Below the pieces are notes generated by a model, which saw nothing but the letters and a program-made list of their open reading frames with translations, had not been told where the DNA came from and did not search any database. DNA of 64,000 nucleotides. It comes from Kushneria avicenniae (lineage in GTDB: Bacteria > Pseudomonadota > Gammaproteobacteria > Pseudomonadales > Halomonadaceae). The stretch is taken from contig NZ_FOLY01000004.1 in assembly GCF_900112585.1 (NCBI RefSeq), forward strand, positions 124,001 through 188,000, given 5' to 3'. The translations under genes were made by a program, and so were the position numbers. Position 1 is the stretch's first letter. The number at the start of each line of letters is the position of its first letter. This document shows, in pieces, positions 50,848-60,782 of this stretch.

Positions 50848-51177
50848 TCAACCGGCCATGCGCACCAGCTCGGCCTCCTTGCAACGCATGAAGGGCGCAT
50901 TGATGAAGGCGCCGAAGGGCAGAAAGGCTGCCAGAATCATGCGGGCAATATCAGACCCGCTCCAGCCGCCCATGGACACCACTCGAAAGACCACCGACAG
51001 ATAGAGCAGAAAGGCCACGCCGTGAATGGGCCCCATGATGGAGACCGCCAGCGCAATCCCCGCCACATGCTTGAGCGGCACGGCCACCACGATCAGCAGT
51101 AACAGCGTGGTGCCTTCCAGAATCGACACCAGCCGCAGTCGTTTCATTCGGGTATGGATCAGCTCGGGGGTATTCAA
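50848..51177 (-). CDS. DUF3817 family membrane protein
   Basis: A 109-residue protein with three hydrophobic segments (about 18-38, 42-63, 80-95). The family pattern LEGTTLLLLI...PLKHV...GPIHGVAFLLYL is recognisable as DUF3817 (YdzA-like). Function is unknown. It is convergent with the AraC-type regulator. Two 19-base tandem repeats lie just upstream. Confidence 0.85.
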   Translation of the reverse strand: MNTPELIHTRMKRLRLVSILEGTTLLLLIVVAVPLKHVAGIALAVSIMGPIHGVAFLLYLSVVFRVVSMGGWSGSDIARMILAAFLPFGAFINAPFMRCKEAELVRMAG

Positions 51178-51210
51178 TGGCAGCTCTCTTTCATCAGTAA
51201 ACGTTAAAAC

Positions 51211-51248
51211 GACATCGTGGCGCTACTTTGACATCGTGGCGTTACTGT
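51211..51248. repeat. 19-bp tandem repeat upstream of the DUF3817 gene
   Basis: Two adjacent copies (51211-51229, 51230-51248) start GACATCGTGGCG and differ at two or three positions. They lie 34-71 bases upstream of the DUF3817 ATG, between it and the acetyltransferase stop. Confidence 0.7.
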
Positions 51249-51300
51249 AATGAACGACAGGGCTGCGGCGCCAGCCGGGATTGCTACCGGAGGCCCGGCA

Positions 51301-51870
51301 TCACAGCTCGACACCATCTGTTCGCGCATCATCACGACACAGCGCATAGACAGCGTGATCATGAACGACACCGTTGACACTCTCGGCGCGAGTAATCACT
51401 CCTTCAAGCGTGGCGCCCAGTCGCTCGCAGACGGCCCGGCTTCGAAGGTTGCCGGTGGCCGCCGAGATCTGCACCTTTTCAAGCCCGTAGTGGTCAAAGG
51501 CCAGCCGCGTCATTGCCTGACAGGCGCGCGTCATCAGACCCTGCCCCTGCCATCGCTCTCCCAGCCAGTATCCCAGACTGACCCGGCCGGTGGCCGGCAT
51601 GATCTCGTTGAAACTCACGGTGCCCACCAGCCGCGGTCGCCCCTGCTGATGATATTGAATTCCGCAGATCAGGCGCCGACCCTCGGCGTGATCAATCAGC
51701 GACTGCCGAATGAAACCGTCACTGTCAGCCGGAGACGTCGTGTGTACCACCCAGCCCAGCCACTGGCTCAGATGGGCCCGGTTCTCATCCACCAGCCGAA
51801 AGAGTTCAGGCGCCATGTGGGGGTGAAGCAGCGAGAGAGAGAGCGTCTCGTCGATCGGGTGAGAAAACAT
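51301..51870 (-). CDS. GNAT acetyltransferase, RimJ/RimL type
   Basis: A 189-residue N-acetyltransferase similar to ribosomal-protein Ser/Ala acetyltransferases RimL/RimJ. The N-terminal pattern LFRLVDENRAHLSQWLGWV and the acetyl-CoA site GYWLGERWQGQGLMTRA are typical, as is SRAVCERLGATLEGV. AAAGGAG lies just before the ATG at 51870. The substrate is not known. Confidence 0.88.
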   Translation of the reverse strand: MFSHPIDETLSLSLLHPHMAPELFRLVDENRAHLSQWLGWVVHTTSPADSDGFIRQSLIDHAEGRRLICGIQYHQQGRPRLVGTVSFNEIMPATGRVSLGYWLGERWQGQGLMTRACQAMTRLAFDHYGLEKVQISAATGNLRSRAVCERLGATLEGVITRAESVNGVVHDHAVYALCRDDARTDGVEL

Positions 51871-51966
51871 GTCGGCTCCTTTCCGGTAGCGTTTTATCAG
51901 CGATATCGCTCCCACTATATGCGCAGGACCGAATAAAGACAGCCCCCGCCTACCGGGCGTCCCCCT

Positions 51967-51993
51967 GAAGTGGCAGAAGTGGCAGAAGTGGCA
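51967..51993. repeat. 9-bp repeat, three perfect copies
   Basis: GAAGTGGCA is repeated three times head to tail, about 97-123 bases upstream of the acetyltransferase start. Confidence 0.75.
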
Positions 51994-52215
51994 GCTACCG
52001 GTGGTTCGGGCATATCGTCGGATATTCCTGCGTTTTGATTCCCGCCCCTGATGCTCAGGACGAACGCCTTTTACCATCTTTTATGGTCCAGAGATCGACC
52101 CTCACCATGACGCCACCTTCAGGTGATTGCCGACTTGCGCCAGCGCCACTGAAGCAGACTTTAACGCAGGCGACAGGTTCCGAGGCCGCCGAATGCCCTG
52201 AAGGGATGACACAAG

Positions 52216-52242
52216 CGCTATCGTGGCAATGCCGTGATAGCG
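52216..52242. promoter_or_regulatory. imperfect palindrome upstream of the H-NOX gene
   Basis: Outer arms CGCTATC/GATAGCG and inner arms GGC/GCC are symmetric around AAT; only the GT steps between them do not pair. It lies 124-150 bases upstream of the H-NOX start and may be an operator. Confidence 0.4.
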
Positions 52243-52331
52243 TTGTTCTGCATCGAGACGGTTTGGCTTCAGAGCGTCATCGCCTGGCCGATATGGTGAT
52301 GCAGACAGCGCAGGTTCAGGCAGGACTGATC

Positions 52332-52365
52332 GTGAAAGGAGCCAGGGCGTGAAAGGAGTCAGGGC
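52332..52365 (+). repeat. 17-bp tandem duplication carrying the H-NOX ribosome-binding site
   Basis: Copy 1 (52332-52348) and copy 2 (52349-52365) differ at one base. Each begins GTG and contains AAAGGAG; a third partial copy forms the start of the gene (GTGAAGGGC). So two Shine-Dalgarno sequences precede the used GTG. Because 17 is not a multiple of 3, the earlier GTGs are in other frames. Confidence 0.8.
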
Positions 52366-52902
52366 GTGAAGGGCATCATCTTTAACATGTTCAATGACAT
52401 TGTGGTCAGCCGCTTCGATGAGCAGACCTGGGAGGATATCCTCGACCACGCTCGGGTCAGCGGCGCTTATTCATCGGTTGGCAACTACGCCGATCAGGAC
52501 ATGTTTGCACTGGTAAATGCTGCCTGCGAACATCTTGAAATGACACCTCAGGAATGCCTTCAATGGCTGGGGCGGGAGATGCTGCCGCAGCTGGGCAGGC
52601 TCTATCCGGGAATGCTGGAGCATTACCAGAGCACGTTCTCCACGCTCAAGGCACTCAACAACGTCATTCACCCGGAAGTGGTCAGATATCACCCCGATGC
52701 CATCGTGCCGGTCTTTCATTATCATGAGGTGTCCGACAACAGTATGGTGATGGAGTATCGTTCGGCGCGCGGTATCTGCAGTTTTGCGCACGGACTCATG
52801 CTGGGCTGTAGCGATTATTACAATGAAGCCGCGGAGATCGACCATTTTCAGTGTCGCCACCGCGGTGATGAACACTGCCTTTTTCGTATCGTGATCCGAT
52901 GA
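52366..52902 (+). CDS. H-NOX heme-nitric oxide sensor
   Basis: A 178-residue H-NOX domain protein. The start MKGIIFNMFN, proximal heme ligand H102, P115 and the heme-propionate motif YxSxR (Y131, S133, R135) fall at the standard family positions. Position 140, Tyr in oxygen-binding members, is Phe here, so selective NO (not O2) binding is inferred. The start is GTG at 52366. Its stop overlaps the next gene in ATGA, so it is coupled to a GGDEF-EAL protein, the common bacterial H-NOX partner that changes c-di-GMP levels when NO binds. Confidence 0.93.
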   Translation: MKGIIFNMFNDIVVSRFDEQTWEDILDHARVSGAYSSVGNYADQDMFALVNAACEHLEMTPQECLQWLGREMLPQLGRLYPGMLEHYQSTFSTLKALNNVIHPEVVRYHPDAIVPVFHYHEVSDNSMVMEYRSARGICSFAHGLMLGCSDYYNEAAEIDHFQCRHRGDEHCLFRIVIR

Positions 52903-54806
52903 AAAAATCGCCCCCCGATAACGCCTCCCGAGCCATCGAGCGGCTGCAGAGACAGCTTGCGCGCGAACGCCAGGCACGCCACGACGCCGAGCAGGTGGCC
53001 GAGACCAGCACACATCGTCTCTATCGTGAGCAGGTCAAGCTCAAGGCCATCTCGCAGGTCGCCACGCATGCCCACGACGTCATGCGGCTGCGCCGCGCGA
53101 CCCAGGAGGCGCTCAAGGCGCTTTTGACCCACACCGCCTGGCGCTACTGTCGGGCCGTCTATCTGCCCTTTGACAATATCAGCCCGCCGGTACGCGTCTC
53201 CGCCCTGTGCGAAGGAGAAAACCCGCTGACCCGCCCGGGTGACAGCCTGACCGCCTCGGCCGGAGCATGGATCGAGCAGGCCATGCCGCTCGACATGGTC
53301 ATCGAGGAGCGCGTTGAGTCCGAAAAGCGCTGGCCGGAGCGAATGCACCGGCGCCTGCTTTGCAGTATCGGCATTGGCGAGCAGCACATGGGCACTCTGG
53401 AGCTTTTTTCCTATCTGGAAGACAACGACGAGGCCTTCAGCCGCGAGATGGTGCTGGCGCTGGCACGCGAGCTGGCCCATGTCTACAAGAACGAACGTGA
53501 CCGTCAGGCCATCGAGCGCATGGCCTGGCGCGACGTGCTGACCGGCGCGCTCAATCGCGCGGCCTTCTTTCGTGATCTTGAAACCATCGCCATCGACACG
53601 CGTCCGCTGGCGCTTTTATATATCGATCTGGCCGGGTTCGGGGAAATCAACGATGAATGCGGTCACGAGATCGCCGATCGCTATCTGTTCGAGATTGCGC
53701 GCCGGCTTGAAAGTGAACCGTTAAGCCGCAGCGTGGCCCGTCTGGGCAGCGATGAGTTCGTGCTGCTGCTGCTCCTGATGGATGCCAGCCATGCGGTACC
53801 GGTCGTTCAGGACCTGCTGGCCAATCTGGCCAGACCGATGATACTGGATCACCAGCATATCGAACCGGCGTTTCATGCCGGTCTTGCCGTCTATCCCGAT
53901 GATGCTCAGGAAGGCTATAGCCTGTTCTATGCCGCCGATATTGCCCTGGGGCATGCCCGTGAGAAGGGCAACACCGGTCTGCGCCGTTTTGATGCCGAAA
54001 TTGCCGAGAAGGTCGAGCGACGCAAGCAGCTCGGGCTGCGCGTGCGCCAGGCCGTTGCCCGCCAGGAATTCGAGGCGTTCTTTCAGCCCGTGGTCTCGCA
54101 CGAGCATCATATTGTGGGTGCCGAGGCGCTGCTGCGCTGGCAGACCGCCGATGCGCCCGGGCCTGCCGAGTTTGTCCCCTTTCTCGAGGAACAGGGGCTC
54201 ATACGTGAGGTAGGTCGACAGATCCTTTACGACGTCATTCACAAAGCCGCCCGATGGCGTCAGGAACAGCCCGCCTTTCAGAGCATTTCCGTCAACGTTT
54301 CCCCGGTTCAACTGCGTGAAGAGGCTTTCGTGAGTCATGTCAGCAGCGCGCTCGAGAAGAGCGGTCTGCCGGCAGGCTGCCTGATTCTCGAAATTACTGA
54401 AAGTCTCTATATACAGGCCGAACAGGTCGTTCTTGACCGTCTGTCCCGACTGCGTGACATGGGCGTGAAGCTGGCGCTGGATGACTTTGGCACCGGCTAC
54501 AGCGCGCTGAGCTATCTGCAGTGGATGCCGCTGGATATTCTCAAGATCGACAAGAGCTTCGTGCTCAAGCTCGAACAGGGCTGTGAACGGGATATCACGA
54601 TCGTGCGCGCCATCATTCAGATCGCCAGAGCCTGCGGGCTTTCGGTCACCGCCGAGGGCGTGGAGTCGGCCGAGGTCGCCCGCGTCATGCGTGAGCTCGG
54701 CGCGCACTGCCTGCAGGGCTATCATTTCAGCCGCCCCCTGAGCGAGAGCGCCATGACCGCCCTGCTGCACTCGGTCACGGCGTCCGGGGAATTCCTTACT
54801 GGCTGA
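52899..54806 (+). CDS. GAF-like/GGDEF-EAL c-di-GMP phosphodiesterase, H-NOX partner
   Basis: A 635-residue soluble protein: N-terminal coiled coil (about 8-45), GAF-like region (about 50-205), degenerate GGDEF domain with GSDEF at 283-287, and an EAL domain starting at E409 (EALLRW). EAL catalytic residues look complete: SVNVSP, EITES, LALDDFGTGYS, ILKIDKSF, TAEGVES, LQGYHFSRP. The likely activity is c-di-GMP hydrolysis, with the GGDEF domain perhaps binding GTP as a regulator. It is coupled to the H-NOX gene by ATGA, so NO-controlled c-di-GMP turnover is inferred. It overlaps the convergent kinase by 11 bases. Confidence 0.92.
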   Translation: MKKSPPDNASRAIERLQRQLARERQARHDAEQVAETSTHRLYREQVKLKAISQVATHAHDVMRLRRATQEALKALLTHTAWRYCRAVYLPFDNISPPVRVSALCEGENPLTRPGDSLTASAGAWIEQAMPLDMVIEERVESEKRWPERMHRRLLCSIGIGEQHMGTLELFSYLEDNDEAFSREMVLALARELAHVYKNERDRQAIERMAWRDVLTGALNRAAFFRDLETIAIDTRPLALLYIDLAGFGEINDECGHEIADRYLFEIARRLESEPLSRSVARLGSDEFVLLLLLMDASHAVPVVQDLLANLARPMILDHQHIEPAFHAGLAVYPDDAQEGYSLFYAADIALGHAREKGNTGLRRFDAEIAEKVERRKQLGLRVRQAVARQEFEAFFQPVVSHEHHIVGAEALLRWQTADAPGPAEFVPFLEEQGLIREVGRQILYDVIHKAARWRQEQPAFQSISVNVSPVQLREEAFVSHVSSALEKSGLPAGCLILEITESLYIQAEQVVLDRLSRLRDMGVKLALDDFGTGYSALSYLQWMPLDILKIDKSFVLKLEQGCERDITIVRAIIQIARACGLSVTAEGVESAEVARVMRELGAHCLQGYHFSRPLSESAMTALLHSVTASGEFLTG

Positions 54807-55668
54807 GGTCCCGATCCTCTTCGTCCTGCTCCTGTTCGCGGCGGCGACGCTCCTCTTCCTCTTCGCGCACGTCCTCGATGACCTCGAGCAGATCGCTGAC
54901 GTCCACGCTGGTACTGTCGCGGTTGAAGACGCCGGTCAGCGGATAGTCGGGATAAAGCTCACCGGCCTCATACAGCGACCAGATCTCGAGCCCGTAGTCG
55001 GTATCCAGAAGTGACGGCGCATAGCGTCCGAAGCTGCGACGCATGTTGTCGACATCGCGCAGCAGCATACGGGACGCGTTGTTGTTACCGGCCGCGTCAA
55101 CCGCCTGAGGCAGATCGATAATCACCGGCCCTTCGCGCCCGACCAGCACGTTGAATTCCGACAGGTCTCCATGCACCAGACCGGCGCACAGCATGCGGGC
55201 CACATCCACCACGATGCGGTGGTGATACTCGATCGCCTGTGCCTCATCGAGTTTGACGTCATCCAGACGCGGGGCCGGATCACCCTCCTCGTCCACGATC
55301 ATTTCCATGAGCAGCACGCCGTCCACAAAGCCGTGCGGCTCGGGCACGCGGACACCGGCGCTCGAGAGTCGATACAGGGCATCGACCTCGGCGTTGAGCC
55401 AGGCCGATTCCTGCTCGCGCTGGCCGTAGCGGGTCTTTTTGGACATGGCGCGGGCCCGGCGACTGTTGCGCACCTGGCGCCCTTCCTGATACTGCACGGC
55501 CTGCTTGAAACTGCGCTTGCTGGCCTCCTTGAAAATCTTGGCACAGCGCAGCTCATCGCCGCAGCGCACCACGTAAACCTGAGCTTCCTTGCCGCTTTGA
55601 AGCTGAAACACGATGTCATCGATCAGACCGTCTTCTACCAGCGGCTGCAATCGTTTGGGGATTTTCAT
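54796..55668 (-). CDS. bacterial RIO-family serine kinase
   Basis: A 290-residue RIO1-like kinase. RIO hallmarks are visible: the ATP-loop replacement SGKEAQVY near residue 30, the catalytic loop LVHGDLSEFNVLV and the metal-binding IIDLPQAVD (all in RIO order). The C-terminal 35 residues are almost all Glu/Arg/Asp. RIO proteins act in ribosome maturation in eukaryotes and archaea; the bacterial role is not established. AGAGG precedes the ATG at 55668. It sits downstream of dbpA, an rRNA helicase gene, on the same strand. Confidence 0.88.
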   Translation of the reverse strand: MKIPKRLQPLVEDGLIDDIVFQLQSGKEAQVYVVRCGDELRCAKIFKEASKRSFKQAVQYQEGRQVRNSRRARAMSKKTRYGQREQESAWLNAEVDALYRLSSAGVRVPEPHGFVDGVLLMEMIVDEEGDPAPRLDDVKLDEAQAIEYHHRIVVDVARMLCAGLVHGDLSEFNVLVGREGPVIIDLPQAVDAAGNNNASRMLLRDVDNMRRSFGRYAPSLLDTDYGLEIWSLYEAGELYPDYPLTGVFNRDSTSVDVSDLLEVIEDVREEEEERRRREQEQDEEDRDLSQ

Positions 55669-55762
55669 GCGACCTCTTTGTCCGCCTTTTTCATGACAAG
55701 CCTGGCACAAAGCTCATGATGCCCATATCGGCATGAACCTGCATGACTTTTGGCTGATGAGC

Positions 55763-57160
<1,398 letters not shown>

Positions 57161-57363
57161 GAGGCAGCTCCCTGGCATGAAACGGATGGACTGCCCATGA
57201 TGGGGGGCAATACGAATTGAACCGCGCAGCATAACAGAGCCACCGGTCAATATCGTTGGCGATGGCCGGGATCAACCCCGTCCCGAGGCAAATAACGCTA
57301 TTCGTCCCCGGTAGCCTTACAGTAAAATCGAGCCATAACAGTCATCAAGGATCGGAAATCGAT

Positions 57364-58092
57364 ATGGGCAGGGCTTTCCAGAACCGCAAGGAATCCATGG
57401 CCAAAACGGCCGACGCCAAGACCAAGGTCTACAGCAAGTACGGGCGCGAAATTTATGTGTGCGCCAAGTCCGGCGGCACCGACCCATCAGGCAATCTTTC
57501 CCTGCGCGCGCTGATCGAGCGGGCCAAGAAGGACCAGGTGCCCTCGCACGTCATCGAAAAGGCGCTCGACAAGGCCAGCGGTGCAGGCGGCGAAGACTTC
57601 TCCCCGGCGCGCTATGAAGGTTTTGGCCCCGGCAACTGTATGGTGATCGTCGAGTGTCTGACCGACAATCCCAACCGCACTTTCGGCGATGTACGGGGCG
57701 TATTTACCAAGACAAAATCGAAGATCGGCACCCCCGGCAGCGTCAGTCACATGTTCGATCACAGCGCCATTTTTGCCTTCAAGGGCGAGGATGAGGACGC
57801 CGTACTCGAGGCGCTGATGGAAGCCGATGTCGACGTCACCGACATCGAAAACGAAAACGGCCAGCTCACGGTCTTTGCGCCGCATACCGAATACGCGAAA
57901 GCTCGGCAGGCCCTGCTGGACGCCTTCGCTGAACTGGATTTCGAGACCGATGACATCCAGTTCGTGCCGCAGACCGCCACCCCGGTCGAGGGCGAAGATG
58001 TGGCACAGCTGGAGAAGTTTCTGGGCATGCTCAACGATCTGGACGATGTGCAAAACATCTACCACAACGCCGAGTTTGCCGAGACCGACTGA
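57364..58092 (+). CDS. YebC/PmpR family protein, YeeN type
   Basis: A 242-residue YebC-family protein. The N-terminus ([20 protein letters not shown]) and [13 protein letters not shown] match the YeeN branch more than YebC proper (MAGHSKWANI). Central motifs [18 protein letters not shown] and FDHSAIF are conserved. YebC proteins were described as regulators and more recently as translation factors easing stalls; YeeN is less known. GGATCGG lies upstream of the ATG. A bidirectional terminator follows. Confidence 0.9.
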   Translation: MGRAFQNRKESMAKTADAKTKVYSKYGREIYVCAKSGGTDPSGNLSLRALIERAKKDQVPSHVIEKALDKASGAGGEDFSPARYEGFGPGNCMVIVECLTDNPNRTFGDVRGVFTKTKSKIGTPGSVSHMFDHSAIFAFKGEDEDAVLEALMEADVDVTDIENENGQLTVFAPHTEYAKARQALLDAFAELDFETDDIQFVPQTATPVEGEDVAQLEKFLGMLNDLDDVQNIYHNAEFAETD

Positions 58093-58112
58093 CCCGGTCG
58101 CAGGAGTGTTCA

Positions 58113-58141
58113 CAAAAAACCCACCAATCGGTGGGTTTTTT
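58113..58141. terminator. bidirectional terminator after the yeeN-like gene
   Basis: A stem of ACCCACC/GGTGGGT (58119-58125 and 58130-58136) with an AATC loop is flanked by A5+ and T6 runs. It serves the yeeN-like gene on plus and the SYLF lipoprotein gene on minus. Confidence 0.88.
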
Positions 58142-58182
58142 CATATCGGATCAAGGCGCCCTTACAGGCTTGATTTGAAAAA

Positions 58183-58773
58183 TTACGGACTGGATTTGGA
58201 AATCTTCGCCCCTTTCAGCGACACCCCACCCTGAATGCCCTGGTTGTTCATGACAAAGGCAACCACTTCCTGATTGGCGGTATTGTTGGTGATCTGACCA
58301 TTGGCACCGATATCGGCCACGGCGACGCCGGCGTTGGCGCCGACCGACCAGCCGTTGTCGCTGCGCACGCGGTTCAGTGCTCGTTCGGTCATCAGCAGAT
58401 AGACCACGGCCTGGGACTGGGCACCGGCCTGAAAGCCGATCGAGCCGCTGGTGGTGGTGTAATAGCCCGCATCAGCGCCGTTGATCAGAAGCTGCCCATC
58501 GCCGTGGCTGGCCCCGAAGACAAAACTCGCGCCAAGCACTCCCGGGAACACCAGCACTCCCCTGGCCTGCTGCACCAGCTCACGCGACTGCGGCGCCGTG
58601 CGGTATAGCCGATTCAGTGTTTCCTGCACGCTCTGATCCAGTTCGTCACGCTGTTGCATCCGGCTCTGACGATCGGACGGTGTGGTGGTGGTGCAGGCAG
58701 ACAGCGTGGTGGCGCCCAGAACCGCGGCAAGTGCCAGCGCACCGGCGCGGTAGAAACGGGAAAAACGTGACAT
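58183..58773 (-). CDS. SYLF-domain lipoprotein
   Basis: A 196-residue protein with a lipoprotein-type signal (LGATTLSAC at about residues 19-27) and a SYLF (Ysc84-like) domain covering most of the rest (RGVLVFPGVLGASFVFGASHGDGQLL, GSIGFQAGAQSQAVVYLLMTE, GVAVADIG). The domain binds lipids in eukaryotes; bacterial lipoproteins of this kind are uncharacterised and often stress-linked. GGAGG precedes the ATG at 58773. Confidence 0.88.
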   Translation of the reverse strand: MSRFSRFYRAGALALAAVLGATTLSACTTTTPSDRQSRMQQRDELDQSVQETLNRLYRTAPQSRELVQQARGVLVFPGVLGASFVFGASHGDGQLLINGADAGYYTTTSGSIGFQAGAQSQAVVYLLMTERALNRVRSDNGWSVGANAGVAVADIGANGQITNNTANQEVVAFVMNNQGIQGGVSLKGAKISKSSP

Positions 58774-59159
58774 GTCAGGCCTCCTTGCCATGAAAGATGG
58801 CGTCGTCCCCAAAGCTTATGACGGCATTAAGGATGGTAACGCTCATGTTGAGGTATAGACCAGAAACGACCCTTCGACCTCCACGGCCCAAAAATACCGG
58901 CCATGACAGCGTCTTTTATCCGACCGAACCTTCATCAAAGCGTCATGCTGACCTGACAACTCAAGCAGGGCTTGCATGATGACCTACCGGCTTCGGGATT
59001 TTTATCACCATGACGTTGACACTGACTGACAAGTGCCTGGCGGCGGCCACCGCCCTCCCGATGATTCATGGCATTCACCGGCAATGTTTCCCATACCGAT
59101 GAAGGCATAACTTTTTTTCCAAGGTGTTATCAGACGATGAACGATATGCCCTGAAATGA
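58774..59159. other. 386-base intergenic region between the SYLF and GNAT genes
   Basis: The flanking genes are both on the minus strand; the region should hold the SYLF gene promoter. I see a short open frame on plus at 59010 without a ribosome site, and no hairpin or repeat worth naming. Confidence 0.45.
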
Positions 59160-59654
59160 TCAGACAGGCGACAGCCCCTGTACACGCTCACGCGGGCCGC
59201 GTCGCATCATGGACATCGTGACAGGCACACCCTGATACCTCCCCTCTCGCTGATCCACGCGCTGAAATCCCAGAGACTCATACAGACGGATGGCCGCCAC
59301 ATTCGACGCCACTACATCAAGGGTGACGGTCCCGGCCATTCGAGCAAACGCCGCCGTCATCAAAGCTCGTCCGATGCCCCGGCCTCGAAATTCAGGCCTC
59401 ACCATCAGCCCGACAATATGGCTGTGCTGCCAGTAAATGACACCGGCCAGACCGGTTGTATCCACGTCTACCACCAGCGCTGTGGAATCGTTGAACATGT
59501 CTAAACGATCACTGTCTTGAGATAACGGTATAATTGGAAATCGATCAGGCCAGCCTTTTTCGAAGCGAAACTCGTCTCCCTTGCTGCGCTGATAAAGCGC
59601 GTTCAGGGCATCGAAATCTTCAGGACAATAATCACGCATATCAGACATTCTCAT
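59160..59654 (-). CDS. GNAT family acetyltransferase
   Basis: A 164-residue GNAT protein (starting at ATG 59654; ATGs at 59648 and 59639 are alternatives). The acetyl-CoA site is VRPEFRGRGIGRALM and the C-terminal NVAAIRLYESLGFQRV is typical. Nothing in the neighbourhood suggests the substrate. It is divergent from yejK. Confidence 0.83.
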   Translation of the reverse strand: MRMSDMRDYCPEDFDALNALYQRSKGDEFRFEKGWPDRFPIIPLSQDSDRLDMFNDSTALVVDVDTTGLAGVIYWQHSHIVGLMVRPEFRGRGIGRALMTAAFARMAGTVTLDVVASNVAAIRLYESLGFQRVDQREGRYQGVPVTMSMMRRGPRERVQGLSPV

Positions 59655-59757
59655 GGGCAGATGATGGCCTCTCCCAATATCGGGCACAAGCCGTGGCGCT
59701 GCCTTTACACCCTCTGGCGCGTTATCATCGCGCCACATTTTTTGCCGGATCATTGTC

Positions 59758-60747
59758 ATGCCGATTCTTCAAAGCATCGTCCATCATCTCGACAAGTCCG
59801 CCGACGATCAGAACACCACGCTGAACGCTGCCTCGGCGCCCATGGCCGAATCGGGCGCGATGGAAACCCTGCTCAACCACTTCAACGCGACCTTCAACGG
59901 CAAGAGCAAGGGCTGGGGACATTTCAGCGGCGACGGTGCGTTTGCTCACGGCCTTGGCGAGTACCTGGCCGGCAACCTCGATTTTGTCGAGTTTACCCGG
60001 CAAAGCAGTGAGGGCTTTCGCTCACTGATCGATGAGCATCTGCCCACCGGCGGGCCACTGCTGTTTGTTCATGCCCGCCAGGGCGAGGCCGAGTTTCTGA
60101 CCGCGGCGCTTTTGCACTACCGCGAAGGCTTTACGCTGGATGAGCAGTTCAACGTTGCCGCCAGCCGCCAGCTCAACCTGAGCCAGATGACGCTGGCCGT
60201 GCGTATCGACCTGACCCAGTGGCAGGCCGGCCAGTCGAAGCAGTACATCGCCTTTACCCGCGACCGCGGCGGCAAGAAGCTGGTCGAGGATTTCCAGAGT
60301 CTTCTGGGCTGTGCCGAGGGTGTCGACGCGCCGGGAGAAACCCGCACGCTGCTCAAGGCCTTCAGTGACTATGTCGAAAGCGAATCGATGGACGAGTCAC
60401 AAAGTCGCGAAAAGACCGACGCCGTGATCGACTACGCCAGTGACCAGTCCAGACGCGGCGAGGCCATCACGCTGGAGGAGTTCTCGAGCCTGGTGGACGA
60501 CGAGCGTCCGGACGCCTTTTATGACTACATCCGCAACAAGGACTACGGTCTCTCACCGGAAATTCCGCCGGACAAGCGCACCCTGCAGCAGTTTCGCCGC
60601 TATGCCGGACGCGCCGGAGGCATGTCGATCAGCTTTGACTCGCACCTGCTCGGCGACAGCATCGAGTACAACGAGTCTCAGGATCGGCTGATCATCAAAA
60701 AGGTCCCGGACAAGCTCAAGGCGCAGCTGCTCGATCAGCGCGGCTGA
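59758..60747 (+). CDS. yejK: nucleoid-associated protein YejK (NdpA)
   Basis: YejK/NdpA is a nucleoid-associated protein found across gammaproteobacteria. The 329-residue length fits; the start MPILQSIVHHLDK and motifs AFTRDRGGKKLVEDFQSLLGC and GGMSISFDSHLLGD belong to the family. The ATG at 59758 is natural. A strong terminator follows. Confidence 0.92.
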   Translation: MPILQSIVHHLDKSADDQNTTLNAASAPMAESGAMETLLNHFNATFNGKSKGWGHFSGDGAFAHGLGEYLAGNLDFVEFTRQSSEGFRSLIDEHLPTGGPLLFVHARQGEAEFLTAALLHYREGFTLDEQFNVAASRQLNLSQMTLAVRIDLTQWQAGQSKQYIAFTRDRGGKKLVEDFQSLLGCAEGVDAPGETRTLLKAFSDYVESESMDESQSREKTDAVIDYASDQSRRGEAITLEEFSSLVDDERPDAFYDYIRNKDYGLSPEIPPDKRTLQQFRRYAGRAGGMSISFDSHLLGDSIEYNESQDRLIIKKVPDKLKAQLLDQRG

Positions 60748-60782
60748 CCCCGAGCCTTTGATGGCACAGGACCTGAAGGCAC

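Larger units (their letters stand above)
51871..52365. other. 495-base intergenic region between the acetyltransferase and H-NOX genes
   Basis: This divergent region contains a 9-bp repeat (51967-51993), an imperfect 27-base palindrome (52216-52242) and the duplicated 17-bp segment ending at the H-NOX start. An open frame at 52035-52352 on the plus strand has no recognisable protein features. Promoters for both flanking genes must lie here but I could not define them. Confidence 0.55.

Noticed and set aside
52035-52352. 105-codon open frame between the acetyltransferase and H-NOX genes
   Set aside because: No ribosome site, no recognisable pattern, and it runs into the duplicated segment in another frame; the region looks noncoding.
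59010-59102. 30-codon open frame in the SYLF/GNAT gap
   Set aside because: It has an ATG but no Shine-Dalgarno sequence and no similarity I recognise.
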